Of a DNA stretch of 64,000 nucleotides, positions 27,823 through 37,455 are shown piece after piece; within the stretch, counting starts at the first letter, position 1; the number at the start of each line of letters is the position of its first letter. The notes under the pieces are model-generated. The model was not told the DNA's origin, made no database searches, and was given only the letters and a program-made list of their open reading frames with translations. The position numbers and the translations under genes were made by a program. This DNA comes from Acidobacteriota bacterium. GTDB lineage: Bacteria > Acidobacteriota > Blastocatellia > RBC074. Location of the stretch: assembly GCA_016196035.1 (NCBI GenBank), contig JACPYM010000037.1:27992-91991 (forward strand), read 5' to 3'.

Positions 27823-29976
27823 TCAGCCCACGCGCGCCAATCCAAATCTCGGCTGACTCCGCACATGCTGAATCAACTTGTCCGTCTCGCGTGTGCGCCC
27901 GCGTTCGTTGAGCATGTATTCGGCCTCGCGTTTGGCGACCTCCAAAATCCTTTGATCGCGCACAATGTTGGCGATGCGGAATTCGGGCAAGCCCGATTGG
28001 CGCGTGCCCAGCACTTCGCCAGGGCCGCGAATCTCCAAATCCTTTTCGGCGATCTTGAAGCCATCCGTCGTCTCTTCCATCACCTTCAACCGCTCTTGCG
28101 CCTCTTTTGATTTGGCGAATTGGGAAAGCAGGATGCAATAGCTTTCAGCCGCACCACGCCCGACGCGCCCGCGCAGTTGATGCAGTTGCGACAGGCCGAA
28201 ACGTTCGGCGTGTTCGATCAACATCACCGAAGCGTTCGGCACATCCACGCCCACCTCGATCACCGTCGTCGCCACCAGAATCTGCGTGCGGTTCGTGGTG
28301 AAGGCCCGCATCACTTCTTCCTTCTCCACCGGTTTCAGCTTGCCGTGCAAGAGGCCGACTTTGAATTCGGGGAAGACTTCGGTGCTGAGCGTTTCATACA
28401 TCTCGGTGGCATTGCGCAAATCGAGCTTTTCAGACTCTTCGATCAGCGGCAGCACGACGTATGCCTGCCGTCCCGCCTTGATCTGGCCGCGCACGAATTC
28501 ATATATCTTTGCGCGCTTCTCCTCGGTATCCCAACGCAAAAACGTTTTGATCGGCGTGCGGCCCGGCGGCATTTCGTCAATGATCGAAACTTCCAGATCG
28601 CCATACACCGTCATCGCCAGGCTGCGCGGAATCGGCGTCGCCGTCATCACCAGCACATCGGGATTCAAGCCCAACCGCCGCAAGGCCGCGCGCTGCATCA
28701 CGCCGAAGCGGTGCTGTTCGTCAATCACCGCGAAGCCCAGCTTGTGAAAGCTCACGGCCTCTTGAATCACGGCGTGCGTGCCCACGACGACGTCAACATC
28801 GCCCGCCGCGATGGCCGCCTGCACTTCGCGTTTCTCTTTGGCTTTCAAACTGCCGGTCAGCAATTCGACGCGGTATTTGCCCGCCAGCCAGCGCTTGATG
28901 TTGCGCGCGTGCTGTTCGGCCAGAATCTCCGTCGGCGCCATCAACGCCGTCTGGTAGCCATTCTCGACCGCAATCACCAGCGCCTGCACCGCGACGATGG
29001 TTTTGCCGCTGCCGACATCGCCCTGCAACAACCGGTTCATCGGCTTGTCGCTGGTCATGTCGTCTACGATTTCTTTCAGACAACGCTTCTGCGCACCGGT
29101 CGGCGTAAACGGCAGAATGGAGCGCACGGCCTGGCGCACTTTGTCGGTGATTTCGATCTGCAAGCCCTTCGGTTCGCTGATGCGTTCGCCGCGCCGCAAG
29201 CCCAACGCCAGCGCCAGCCAGAAAAACTCCTCGAAGATCAAGCGCCGATGCGCGGGCGATTTGGCTTGCTGGTAATGCTCAATCGGTACGTCATCGCTGG
29301 GGAAATGAATCTGGCGCAAGGCCGCACCGCGCACGATCAGGTTGTTGCGCGCGACGATTTCCTCCGGCAGGTTTTCCAGCACATCCTGGCTCAGATTGCT
29401 GACGACGTGATGAAAGATCGAACGCAACTGCCGCGTGCGAAAATCGCCCAGCTTGCGATAGACCGGCACGCGCCGCGCCGTATGAATCGCGTTGGACTCG
29501 GCGTCATCGTCCTCATCGGCCAGCAACTCGTATTCGGGGTTCTCGACCTCGAAATAGCCCTTGTACTTGTTCTTCTTCCACTGCCCGTACAGGATCACGC
29601 GCGTGCCCCGGTTGAAGACCTTCGATAAATAGACCTGATTCCACCAGAAAGCGCGCACCTGCGCCTCGCCATCGGTGGCGATAAACTCATACATCTTCAA
29701 CCGCCCGCCCTTGAGCGGCACGATGCCACCCACGCGCACCAAGACCTCCACCGAAGTGTAATCGCCATCCTGCAACGCCGCCACGCGCGCCAGATTGGAA
29801 CGGTCTTCATAGCGCATCGGCAGGTAATGCAGCAGGTCTTCGATGATGGCTTCGCGCGCGTCGGGCTTGGCGGTGAGCGCGGCCATTTCGACGGCGAGGG
29901 AATGCGCAGTCTTCTGGCCTACGCGCGGGATCGCGTGGTGGTGGAGTTCGACGAGTGGGGTGTTGAGGGTAAGCAC
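27823..29976 (-). CDS. recG: ATP-dependent DNA helicase RecG
   Basis: Reverses stalled replication forks and branch-migrates junctions. The product of about 717 residues has the wedge/OB domain (VEVLVRVGGIVPLKGGRLKM), Walker A GDVGSGKT, the DEQHRFGV box, MTATPIPRSLAMTVYGD, VATTVIEVGVDVPNA and the arginine-finger block LRGRVGRG. The C-terminal TRQSGLPEFRIAN is typical. The start is chosen as the GTG at 29976 with AGGGA upstream; a TTG two codons earlier is possible. It faces a small gene across a hairpin terminator. Confidence 0.95.
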   Translation of the reverse strand: MLTLNTPLVELHHHAIPRVGQKTAHSLAVEMAALTAKPDAREAIIEDLLHYLPMRYEDRSNLARVAALQDGDYTSVEVLVRVGGIVPLKGGRLKMYEFIATDGEAQVRAFWWNQVYLSKVFNRGTRVILYGQWKKNKYKGYFEVENPEYELLADEDDDAESNAIHTARRVPVYRKLGDFRTRQLRSIFHHVVSNLSQDVLENLPEEIVARNNLIVRGAALRQIHFPSDDVPIEHYQQAKSPAHRRLIFEEFFWLALALGLRRGERISEPKGLQIEITDKVRQAVRSILPFTPTGAQKRCLKEIVDDMTSDKPMNRLLQGDVGSGKTIVAVQALVIAVENGYQTALMAPTEILAEQHARNIKRWLAGKYRVELLTGSLKAKEKREVQAAIAAGDVDVVVGTHAVIQEAVSFHKLGFAVIDEQHRFGVMQRAALRRLGLNPDVLVMTATPIPRSLAMTVYGDLEVSIIDEMPPGRTPIKTFLRWDTEEKRAKIYEFVRGQIKAGRQAYVVLPLIEESEKLDLRNATEMYETLSTEVFPEFKVGLLHGKLKPVEKEEVMRAFTTNRTQILVATTVIEVGVDVPNASVMLIEHAERFGLSQLHQLRGRVGRGAAESYCILLSQFAKSKEAQERLKVMEETTDGFKIAEKDLEIRGPGEVLGTRQSGLPEFRIANIVRDQRILEVAKREAEYMLNERGRTRETDKLIQHVRSQPRFGLARVG

Positions 29977-30005
29977 GATCAATCCCTAAGCTGATGGTTT
30001 GGCAA

Positions 30006-30653
30006 TCAACAACCGCTGGCTTGTGCCAGGCGCAGCATTTCATCCAGCAGTTCTTTCAAGCGCGGACATTTTTGATAAGCAAGCGCCGGGTCAAGTTTGC
30101 TGAACAGATCGTAACCATCAGCAGTCTTCTTGTAGTATTCGGTCTTGCCAGAGCCAGCCCCAAGTTTCTCACGGTAAAGCCTGCCTAGCAGCTTAGCTGG
30201 CGGTTGATCGAAATTGACCGCTTCGGGGTTGTTTGCCGCGTTGCGCAAAGCAGCTCGGAGTTGAATAGGAAAGATGTCCGGATCGCTCAAGAGCCAGGCT
30301 TCCAACTCGTGAACCGCAAAGAGCTGGTGAAATTTCAGGTGACTTACCTCAGCCTGCAATTTCTGTTGTCCCCAGGCGTAGCGTTCTTGCACCGTGCGCA
30401 GATGTGATGGATAGAAATTCTGTGGGCCGTACAAATCAAGCAAGCCGATGACGGCGATGACCTGGCTGCTTTTCGGGCCGTCGAGATGTAGCCGGGCTTT
30501 CCTCGCAAATCGCGCCAGATATTCACCACATCCATTGAAAGGGATTACCTGCACACCAACACGCTGGCTCAGCCTCGGATTGAGCCAGCGTTGGAAAAAA
30601 CCGGGCAACACTCGCTGCTCGGTGTCGCCTTCAACCAACAGGACGAACTTCAT
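30006..30653 (-). CDS. DUF4276 (TOPRIM-like) protein
   Basis: A 215-residue protein starting MKFVLLVEGDTEQRVLPGFF, the VEGxTE start of TOPRIM-like DUF4276 proteins, followed by IAVIGLLDLYGP (second acidic motif, DLYG) and HELEAWLLSDPD (conserved HELEAWLL). These acidic sites resemble nuclease metal sites of TOPRIM domains. It overlaps the ATPase gene by four bases (ATGA), so the two are translated together. Such ATPase/TOPRIM pairs occur in phage-defence systems (OLD/Gabija, PARIS-like). This exact pair is therefore a likely two-gene defence or DNA-repair module. The function is unproven. Confidence 0.85.
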   Translation of the reverse strand: MKFVLLVEGDTEQRVLPGFFQRWLNPRLSQRVGVQVIPFNGCGEYLARFARKARLHLDGPKSSQVIAVIGLLDLYGPQNFYPSHLRTVQERYAWGQQKLQAEVSHLKFHQLFAVHELEAWLLSDPDIFPIQLRAALRNAANNPEAVNFDQPPAKLLGRLYREKLGAGSGKTEYYKKTADGYDLFSKLDPALAYQKCPRLKELLDEMLRLAQASGC

Positions 30654-31810
30654 GTGGTCAGGGCCTCCAACTCACCTGATCTAAATAGCTCGCCAAGCGA
30701 GTATTCGGCCAGCCAATACCTCAATTCTTCTCCATCAAGCGTGTTCAGCAAGGTTTCCCCATTCTCCCAGCGTGCCACAGTGGTGGTCGGCTTGGTGTCG
30801 GTGAAGGCATCAAGGAATTGCGGGGAGTGGGTAGTAAAGACGACTTGCGTGCGAGAAGAAGCCTCAACGGCAAACTCGGCAATGATCGGCAGCATTGTCG
30901 GATGTAAGCCCGTTTCGGGTTCATCAATGGCAATCAACATTGGCGAATCAGGCGCAGTCAAGACTGTTAGTAAAAGCAAGTAACGCAGCGTGCCATCAGA
31001 CAAATCCGCCGCAGATTGTTCGCGCCGCAAAGTTTTCCAACGTAAGCGGAGATGTACGCGTTGGTCGGCAGCGGGCGGAAAAACAAGCTCTTCATAGTCG
31101 CCGCCGAAAGCCGCGCGCATTGCCGAATCAATGCTGCGTTTGAATTCGCGGTCACCAGTGTACAGAGTATGCAGCACAGCTATGAGGTTTTGCCCATCAG
31201 ATTCAAGATGTTTCTCAAAGCGAGAAACAACGGCTTGTCTAATTTTTGCGTCTTGTCCAACATTGACATCTTGCAAAATAAAAATGCGACTTAACTTATT
31301 ACGAACTCTCATAAGGCTAGGGGCTCCAGCGGTATGCGATGGAAGAAGTCCAAACCAAAGTTCATCTTGCCGAAGATCTTGCCCGCCTGTATTTAGCAAT
31401 TCTATTTCCTGAGATGAATCCCCGCTATTTCTATCAAAGGAAGTCACAACTAAAGGTGCTTGAATGTCAGTTAACTGTTTGACCGCTACGGTTTCTTTAG
31501 ATACCGAATATGAATTTGTATAACCAAATCGGGCTAACTCAAATATGCACCTAAAGTCAGGATCAAATGTTTTCAAATCAACACTTATGGATGCAGCGAC
31601 TCCATCCCATAAAATAGACTCCATTCCACCTGACATCTGCACATACTTTGACAGCCTGCTTTGTGCTGAAACTGCTATCAATTCAAGCATTCGCAATAAA
31701 TTCGATTTCCCCGTTCCATTCTGACCAATCACCACATTCAAATCGCCCGGCTGCCAACTCACATTTTTGAGCGACCGGAACCCGGCAATATCAAGCTGTT
31801 TGATCTTCAT
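30650..31810 (-). CDS. AAA_21/OLD-like ABC-type ATPase
   Basis: A 386-residue SMC/RecF-like ATPase: MKIKQLDIAGFRSLKNVSW, Walker A IGQNGTGKSN, the signature-like ADLSDGTLRYLLLL, Walker B LIAIDEPETGLHP and the switch FTTHSPQFLDAF. The central part (about residues 90-230) is the variable insertion. GGAG lies 8 nt before the ATG. It is the first gene of the two-gene unit with DUF4276. Its DNA is visibly less GC-rich than its neighbours, a possible sign of horizontal acquisition. In PARIS-like systems the ATPase senses a phage protein and releases the TOPRIM effector; whether that holds here is unknown. Confidence 0.9.
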   Translation of the reverse strand: MKIKQLDIAGFRSLKNVSWQPGDLNVVIGQNGTGKSNLLRMLELIAVSAQSRLSKYVQMSGGMESILWDGVAASISVDLKTFDPDFRCIFELARFGYTNSYSVSKETVAVKQLTDIQAPLVVTSFDRNSGDSSQEIELLNTGGQDLRQDELWFGLLPSHTAGAPSLMRVRNKLSRIFILQDVNVGQDAKIRQAVVSRFEKHLESDGQNLIAVLHTLYTGDREFKRSIDSAMRAAFGGDYEELVFPPAADQRVHLRLRWKTLRREQSAADLSDGTLRYLLLLTVLTAPDSPMLIAIDEPETGLHPTMLPIIAEFAVEASSRTQVVFTTHSPQFLDAFTDTKPTTTVARWENGETLLNTLDGEELRYWLAEYSLGELFRSGELEALTT

Positions 31811-31981
31811 TTGGATAACTCCGAATTGCGTGTTCTATGTATCGGAATCCTAGCACAGACGGACGGCGCTCACGATAACGGCAAGCGGCTGGTGCGTTGC
31901 ACCGTTTTTTTCGGAAGTCGGGAAGCCGGTAAAGATGAACACAACTAAACTGTGCTGAACGAAGTCTGGCTTGACTGGCAA

Positions 31982-32851
31982 TTACTTCACGGGCGCAAAC
32001 ACATCAGCCTGATACGTCACCCCAAACGTCAGACCGCTCCGTTCGCTGCGTTTGTTAAGACCTGTGATCCCGGCCACGTCCCACAACAACCCGCCCGCCT
32101 TGATGCGCGCGCCGAAGCGACTGGCGCCATCCGATTCCGTCCCGCGCGGCGCGTTCTTGCGCGTGCTGTAGCGGCCATTCACTTCGCCCACAAAGGTCAC
32201 GCGGTCGTTGTAAGCGTAGGTCGCTGCCAGCCCATATAACAGCACATCGTTTTGCGTGAACAGATCAACGGGTGCGGTCAGGATGCCCAGGCCGAGGTTG
32301 CCATAGACATAGAGTTTCTTGCCGAAATGCTTGCCCGCCAGCGTGGTCGCAAAGAAGTTGGTTTGATTGACGCCGATGCCGCGCGTCTGGTTGGAGTTGG
32401 GCAGCTCCGCGCCAAAGCGGAAGCCGAGCGCGGGCGTGCGCTTGCCTTCGTTGCGCAGTTTGAATTTGGCCGCCAGGAAAAAATCGCCCGTGTCGTGCGT
32501 CGAATTCGTCCCCTGGCTCAGATGAAGCGGGAAGGGCGCGGTCTGAATCTGGCGGTTGATGCTGAGGTAATTTTGCATGACGCCGCCGGCCTCAAACTCT
32601 ACGTTGGGGGCGAGGCCGAAGGTGAGCGAGACGACGCCGACGCGCGTCAAATCGCCATTCAAGCCCGACAGCGTGAAGTCACGGTTCTGCACAAAGTCAA
32701 AACCGAAATCGAAGCGCGCCGTGCCGGGTTTGACGATCTCTACGTCTTCGGTGATCAGCGGGCGTTGTGCTTGTTGGGCGCGGGCGTTTGCGGCCAACAG
32801 CAACAACGTGCAGGCGCTGATAAAAATGCTGCGAAGCTTGTGCGTATTCAT
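31982..32851 (-). CDS. outer-membrane beta-barrel-like exported protein
   Basis: The start at 32851 opens a signal peptide (ISACTLLLLAANARAQ). The 289-residue product is full of alternating hydrophobic strands ending in aromatic residues (ARFDFGFDFVQ, FFLAAKFKLR, YVYGNLGLGILTA, VTFVGEVNGRYSTR, GLTFGVTYQADVF), as in outer-membrane barrels. No transport family can be named; it resembles transporter-like MetA/phenol-pathway barrels. No strong ribosome binding site is visible. Confidence 0.7.
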   Translation of the reverse strand: MNTHKLRSIFISACTLLLLAANARAQQAQRPLITEDVEIVKPGTARFDFGFDFVQNRDFTLSGLNGDLTRVGVVSLTFGLAPNVEFEAGGVMQNYLSINRQIQTAPFPLHLSQGTNSTHDTGDFFLAAKFKLRNEGKRTPALGFRFGAELPNSNQTRGIGVNQTNFFATTLAGKHFGKKLYVYGNLGLGILTAPVDLFTQNDVLLYGLAATYAYNDRVTFVGEVNGRYSTRKNAPRGTESDGASRFGARIKAGGLLWDVAGITGLNKRSERSGLTFGVTYQADVFAPVK

Positions 32852-32986
32852 CGGTTGATTCAGCCAATCTTGCCAATCTGAATGAAGCGGGCCGGTGGTG
32901 GCCCGGCCCAGATCATAGGCTGTCAAGCCGCGCAACGTAAAGCCGAAACAGGACAGGCTGAAAAGCGATGAGCGGCGCTGCACAAA

Positions 32987-33054
32987 AGCATGGAGTTCAG
33001 GCTTCAGCCTGTGTTCGCCAACTCCAAAACAGGCTGAAGCCTGAACTCCATGCT
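32987..33054. repeat. 26-bp perfect inverted repeat
   Basis: AGCATGGAGTTCAGGCTTCA (start of the left arm, 32987-33012) pairs with 33029-33054. Arms are 26 bp with a 16-base loop. It lies just after the VWA gene stop (33070) on the minus strand, so it may act as its terminator. Confidence 0.8.
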
Positions 33055-33069
33055 CTTTGGCGAATGCCT

Positions 33070-34326
33070 CTATTGCCCCGTGCCCGCCAACTGGCGTGGG
33101 CGCAGAATCGGGCGGTCTTTGCCGCTATCTTTGCCGTCCGGTGTGCCCTTTGCGCGATAGCCTTCGCGGGCACGGATGACGACGTTGGGGAGTTTGGCTT
33201 GCACGCGCACGCGGCGATAAGTGCCATCTTGCGCCGTGTTGGATGGGTAGTAACTCAGCGCGTATTGATAGCGTAGTTCTTCGGCAATGCTGGTAAAGGC
33301 ACTGTGCACATTGCCGAGTGTTTCGGCGCGGTAAAGCCTACCGCCGCTGCGATCCGCCAGTTGCCGCAGATATTCGCCCGCATCCACATATTGACCGTGA
33401 TTCGGCCCGCGTTGCGGCCATTGGCCACCGGGAAATTGCGCATTGCCCCATTGCGGCCACGGCATCAATGGCATGAAGGGCCAGCGGCGACGCCCGCCGC
33501 CTGACGGAGGGATATTGATGATCGGTGGTAAACCGCCAGGATTGCGCCGGCCACCATAACCACCTGGCATCTGGTCTTCGGTGTTGTATTGAATTGGGAA
33601 AACGACCACGTCCGATTCTTCGACCTCTGCGATAGTGTCGCGGGCGCGCACGCCTTTGCTGGTGGTATCTACGCCATCGGTAAAGAGCACGATGGCTTTG
33701 CGGCCTTCGATGCGTTTGAGGCGTTCGCTGACGACCAGATCAACCGCTTCATAAAGGCTGGTGCCGCCGCCGATGCGCGTGCCGTAAATGGCCCGGCGCA
33801 AGCGCGCGCGGTCGCTGGTGAATTCGGAATCCACATACACGCGATCATCGAACGAGACGACCATGATTTGGTCATCGCCGCGCAATTGTTCGACAAAGGC
33901 GATGGCGGCGGCCTGAATGTCTTCGTGTTTGAAGGCGGTGCTGCGCGAAACGTCCAGCAGCAGGACGACGTGCAACGGCATCGTGACCGAGGTGAAATCG
34001 GCTACCTCTTGCTCAACCCCGTCTTCGTAAACGCGAAAGTCTTCTTTCTTCAAAAACGGGATGTAGCGTCCGCCGCGATCCAGCGCCGTCACGGGAATCG
34101 AAACCAAGCTCGTATCAATTTTGATCGTGTCGCTGTCATCCGGCACTTCGGGTTTTTGCGATGGCTGGTTCAGCGGTGGCGTAGTTTCCTGTTTCTGTCC
34201 AGGTGTAGGCGTCGGTGCAGGTTGCGAACGGCGGCCCGATTGCGCGGCAGCATGGAAATTGACGCCGAAGGCCAGCGTGAGCATGAACGAAACGAAGAGA
34301 AAGCTTGCGAAGATCGGTCTATTCAT
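33070..34326 (-). CDS. exported VWA-domain protein (acidobacterial VWFA-related type)
   Basis: The start at 34326 has GGAAGGAG 8 nt upstream. The 418-residue protein has a signal peptide (FMLTLAFGVNFHAAAQ), a proline-rich linker (PAPTPTPGQKQETTPP), a small beta domain (VTALDRGGRYIPFLKKEDFRV) and a von Willebrand A domain whose MIDAS reads LLLDVSRSTA with IVLFTDG later. A Gly/Pro/Trp-rich insert follows (GGGRRRWPFMPLMPWPQ), then YALSYYPSNTAQDGTYRRV, the usual end of this acidobacterial family. Probably binds a protein or matrix ligand at the cell surface; the ligand is unknown. Confidence 0.88.
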   Translation of the reverse strand: MNRPIFASFLFVSFMLTLAFGVNFHAAAQSGRRSQPAPTPTPGQKQETTPPLNQPSQKPEVPDDSDTIKIDTSLVSIPVTALDRGGRYIPFLKKEDFRVYEDGVEQEVADFTSVTMPLHVVLLLDVSRSTAFKHEDIQAAAIAFVEQLRGDDQIMVVSFDDRVYVDSEFTSDRARLRRAIYGTRIGGGTSLYEAVDLVVSERLKRIEGRKAIVLFTDGVDTTSKGVRARDTIAEVEESDVVVFPIQYNTEDQMPGGYGGRRNPGGLPPIINIPPSGGGRRRWPFMPLMPWPQWGNAQFPGGQWPQRGPNHGQYVDAGEYLRQLADRSGGRLYRAETLGNVHSAFTSIAEELRYQYALSYYPSNTAQDGTYRRVRVQAKLPNVVIRAREGYRAKGTPDGKDSGKDRPILRPRQLAGTGQ

Positions 34327-34509
34327 TGTGCGTACTCCTTCCGCGCGCATGAACGCAGCGATAGATACAGCTTGCCCGCTACGGACGAATTTTTGTGAAT
34401 GGGGAAGGCTTGCGCGGAAAGGGGTAATCGCAAGCGGGCGGGATTATAGCGCAGCGCGGCGGCGGATGTTGGGGTTTTCTCTTTGGTCACTAACTCGCCA
34501 GGTTAAGGC

Positions 34510-34585
34510 TTGCCGCAGATAGACGCAGAAAAACGCGGATTGGCAATAGCATTGATCCGCGTTTTTCTGCGTCTATCTGCGGCAA
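34510..34585. repeat. 31-bp perfect inverted repeat (GCCGCAGATAGACGC type)
   Basis: Arms 34510-34540 and 34555-34585, starting TTGCCGCAGATAGACGCAGA, are perfectly complementary around a 14-base loop. It shares wording with 21730-21809. It ends 7 bp from the YihY gene stop and may terminate it. Confidence 0.85.
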
Positions 34586-34592
34586 AGATCGC

Positions 34593-35489
34593 TTACTTCG
34601 ACCGCGTCCAGCTTTTCGGCAACACATCGCGTGCCGACAGATTCGCGCCCAAGATCAGAATAAATGACGAGATGAACACCCACGTGATCAGCGCCATCAG
34701 CGACGAAAGCTGTTTGTAGCTGCCTTTGAAATCCAGCAACGGCATCACCACTCTGAACCCCAACGTCGTGATCATCCACAGCACCGCCGTCGCTGCCGAG
34801 GCGAAAAAGATTTGCACGCGATGCACCTTGCCGTTGGGCACGACGTAATACACGGCAAAAAAGAGCAGCACCAAAAACGGCAGCGAGATGATCGTCGCAA
34901 TCACCGCAAAGATCGGCTTGCGAATCGCGGCATCGCCCAGCAGCTTGCCCAGCAAATAATCCCAGGGGCTGGCAATCGCAATTGCAAGCAGGATGATGAC
35001 GCTGCACACCAACACCAGCGGCATGTACAGCAAGTATTGTTTGATGACGTTGCGTTCGGGGAACTTCCACGAACGATTCAAGGCGAGTTCAAGCGGCTGA
35101 AAAATACCCGAACTGGAAAAGATCAGCAGCGCAAATGAAACCAGCGTGGCCTTGCCACCCGGCCCGCGCGTGACTTGATCCAGACTGTCGAACAAGGTCC
35201 GCGATTCCGCCGGTACCAGCGCAATCATGAGCCGGTAACAGGTTTCATAGCCTTGCTGCCAACCGAGGACGTTGACCAGAAAGCTGCCCAGCAGGACCAG
35301 AAACGAAAAGAACGACATCAGCACGTTGAAGGCGATGGACGAGGCGTGCACGTAGGTCTCGCTCTCGGTTAAATCCCAGATCGCGGGCCACATCTTTTTC
35401 AAAAAGAGCCAGGTGCCCTGCGCATAAAACTTGAAGCCACGCGCTCCGGCAGCGGGTGGGGCAATGGCGGTTTCGGTTTGTTCGTTCAT
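34593..35489 (-). CDS. YihY/BrkB-family inner membrane protein
   Basis: A 298-residue membrane protein with six predicted helices. The family marks are ASSIAFNVLMSFFSFLVLLG at the first helix, SSSGIFQPLELALNRSWKFP and YYVVPNGKVHRVQIFFASA. The last helix is LITWVFISSFILILGANL. The family (formerly called ribonuclease BN in error) has no settled function; a transporter-like fold is assumed. A 76-bp hairpin follows its stop. It sits alone between the VWA gene and a nitrilase gene. Confidence 0.92.
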   Translation of the reverse strand: MNEQTETAIAPPAAGARGFKFYAQGTWLFLKKMWPAIWDLTESETYVHASSIAFNVLMSFFSFLVLLGSFLVNVLGWQQGYETCYRLMIALVPAESRTLFDSLDQVTRGPGGKATLVSFALLIFSSSGIFQPLELALNRSWKFPERNVIKQYLLYMPLVLVCSVIILLAIAIASPWDYLLGKLLGDAAIRKPIFAVIATIISLPFLVLLFFAVYYVVPNGKVHRVQIFFASAATAVLWMITTLGFRVVMPLLDFKGSYKQLSSLMALITWVFISSFILILGANLSARDVLPKSWTRSK

Positions 35490-35627
35490 AAACTCAACTG
35501 TTCGGGGGAACGATCAGCGCCCTCCGCTCACAACCAGAAACGTACCAGTAATAGAGTTGTTGCGACCTTTGGAAACAACAACATAGCAAATTGGCGACGG
35601 GGACACTGAAACCCAGTGGGCGACCGT

Positions 35628-35728
35628 CATTCTCCATTCTATATTCTCCATTCTCCATTCTCTTGCAGAGGCCGTCTTGATTGAGGTTTACCACTGCCCA
35701 GGAATGGAGAATGCAGAATGGAGAATGG
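35628..35728. repeat. inverted repeat of TCCATTCT/AGAATGGA words
   Basis: CATTCTCCATTCTATATTCT (start of left half, 35628-35662) is mirrored by GAATGGAGAATGCAGAATGG (right half, 35702-35728). It sits in the 436-bp gap 35490-35925, where I find no supported gene. Confidence 0.7.
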
Positions 35729-35925
35729 CGGTTAAGCAGTTGGTAGTGAACGCCAAAACGCAAATTCCCCACTGTTTTCCACTGCAACAAGGATCGTGAT
35801 CGGTAGAAGCAGCCAGAGCGTGAGAGCCGCCGCATACACGCCACCGTCAACCTTCCCGAATTCATCAGTGAAAGCAGGCAGAGTTTGCGCACCAAGCGGT
35901 TTCATCGTCAGCGAACCAGACGAAC

Positions 35926-37161
35926 TCAGCGCTGTTCAGCCTTTTGAATTGGCGGTTCAGGTTGGGCTGCGGCCTGTGGCGAAGGCACGGCGGCCAGTTT
36001 GCGAATCGGTGTGACGACATCGGCACCCGGCGGCCCATTGACCACCGGAGCCGACTCCGTTGATGGCAAGATTTCGGTTGGCGCAGAAGGATTGACGGCG
36101 GGCGCAATTTCCTGAATGAACGCAGGGTTCAAGGAGCCGGTATTGAGTTGCGGCAATTCGGTGTTTTGCGGTTTGCCCAGCAAGCCGCGCACTTTGTAAT
36201 CAAAGTCGAAGAGGTCGGGCCGATTGTAATGACCGGTGACGTCCAGGGTCATGCTTTCTTCGCGGATGCGATCCAGATTGATGCGCGCCAGGATGATGAC
36301 TTCGGAATCGAAGGACGGACCGGCCACGTATTGCCCGTCGGGGCCGACAATCGAGCTGCCGCCGCTCAGCACAAATTCGCTGTTCGATTGGGCGAAGGAC
36401 GGCGCGAGTTCCAATTCGCGCGGCAAATCCTGGCGGCGCATGATGCTGCCGACCGAAAGCACAAAGCAGCGGCCCTCAAAGGCGTAATGGCGCGCGGCAA
36501 TCTGGTACATCTCTTTGACCGTGGGCCAGAGCGCCACGTGTATGTCTTCGCCCGCCACGTGCAAGGTTTGGCGCACGAGCGGCATCCAGTGTTCCCAGCA
36601 GATCAAACTGCCAATGCGTCCAGCCGAAGTCTCAACGACCTGCAAGCTGTTGCCGTCGCCAGGCCCCCAGATCAGGCGTTCATTGAACGTGGGGACAAGC
36701 TTGCGGTGCCGGTTGAGCAATGCGCCATCAGGGCCGAACGTCAGCACGGTGTTGTATAACGTGCCGCGCCCGGAGCCTTCGATGATGCGTTCGTTGACGC
36801 CGATGACGAGGGTTAGATGGTGTTCGCGGGCGGCATTGCCCAGGGCTTCGGTGATGGGGCCGGGGACGACGACGCTTTGCTCGACCAGTTGCGCAAAGAG
36901 GCGTTTGATCGCCGGATTGTCAAACACGGCCACGTCGCGGCAAACATCCAGCCAGGCGGGATAGCCCGGCAACCAGGCTTCGGGAAAGACGACCAGTTGA
37001 GCACGACGGCGCGCGGCTTCCGCGATCAGTTCCAACGCGCGCGCCAAGCTGCGTTCCAGGTTTTGATAGATGGGTGCGGCTTGGACAGCAGCCACGACGA
37101 CCACGGAGGGTGGTGTGTTTGATTCCTCAGCTTGCGAAGGTTTCTGCGCGTTAGGCCACAT
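35926..37161 (-). CDS. nitrilase (carbon-nitrogen hydrolase)
   Basis: A 411-residue CN-hydrolase. The catalytic triad is visible: Glu in [12 protein letters not shown], Lys in [15 protein letters not shown] and Cys in [12 protein letters not shown]. The CWEHW block and length fit true nitrilases (nitrile to carboxylic acid plus ammonia) rather than amidases. The C-terminal part (about 310-411) is proline/alanine-rich and of low complexity ([20 protein letters not shown]), an unusual extension. The start at 37161 lacks a strong ribosome binding site. A likely cytosolic enzyme; the substrate is unknown. Confidence 0.9.
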   Translation of the reverse strand: MWPNAQKPSQAEESNTPPSVVVVAAVQAAPIYQNLERSLARALELIAEAARRRAQLVVFPEAWLPGYPAWLDVCRDVAVFDNPAIKRLFAQLVEQSVVVPGPITEALGNAAREHHLTLVIGVNERIIEGSGRGTLYNTVLTFGPDGALLNRHRKLVPTFNERLIWGPGDGNSLQVVETSAGRIGSLICWEHWMPLVRQTLHVAGEDIHVALWPTVKEMYQIAARHYAFEGRCFVLSVGSIMRRQDLPRELELAPSFAQSNSEFVLSGGSSIVGPDGQYVAGPSFDSEVIILARINLDRIREESMTLDVTGHYNRPDLFDFDYKVRGLLGKPQNTELPQLNTGSLNPAFIQEIAPAVNPSAPTEILPSTESAPVVNGPPGADVVTPIRKLAAVPSPQAAAQPEPPIQKAEQR

Positions 37162-37455
37162 AAGCGTCTGGTGTTTGTCTGAAACTTTTCGCCGGACTGC
37201 CAGCCTGATGCGCGTTACAAGCGCAGTCAGCCGGGGCAGTTGGCAGCAATACAAGTTCAAAAACAGCGCGGCAAACGGGAGGGCGAATGCCAGAAAAGCG
37301 CTAAATCAATAACATCGCAAGACGGATTTGGCAACTAAATTGCTGTGCGGCGTGAGATTGCGCCGCCCGCGCCCGCAGAGTTGAGCTTGTGTCACCAAGA
37401 CCGTAAGCTGACTATCAACCGCCGTAATTTGTGCGACAGGAGAACCATAACTCTG

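Noticed and set aside
28120..29628. Long plus-strand frame opposite recG (502 codons)
   Set aside because: An antisense shadow of a GC-rich gene; His/Arg/Gln-rich with no domain.
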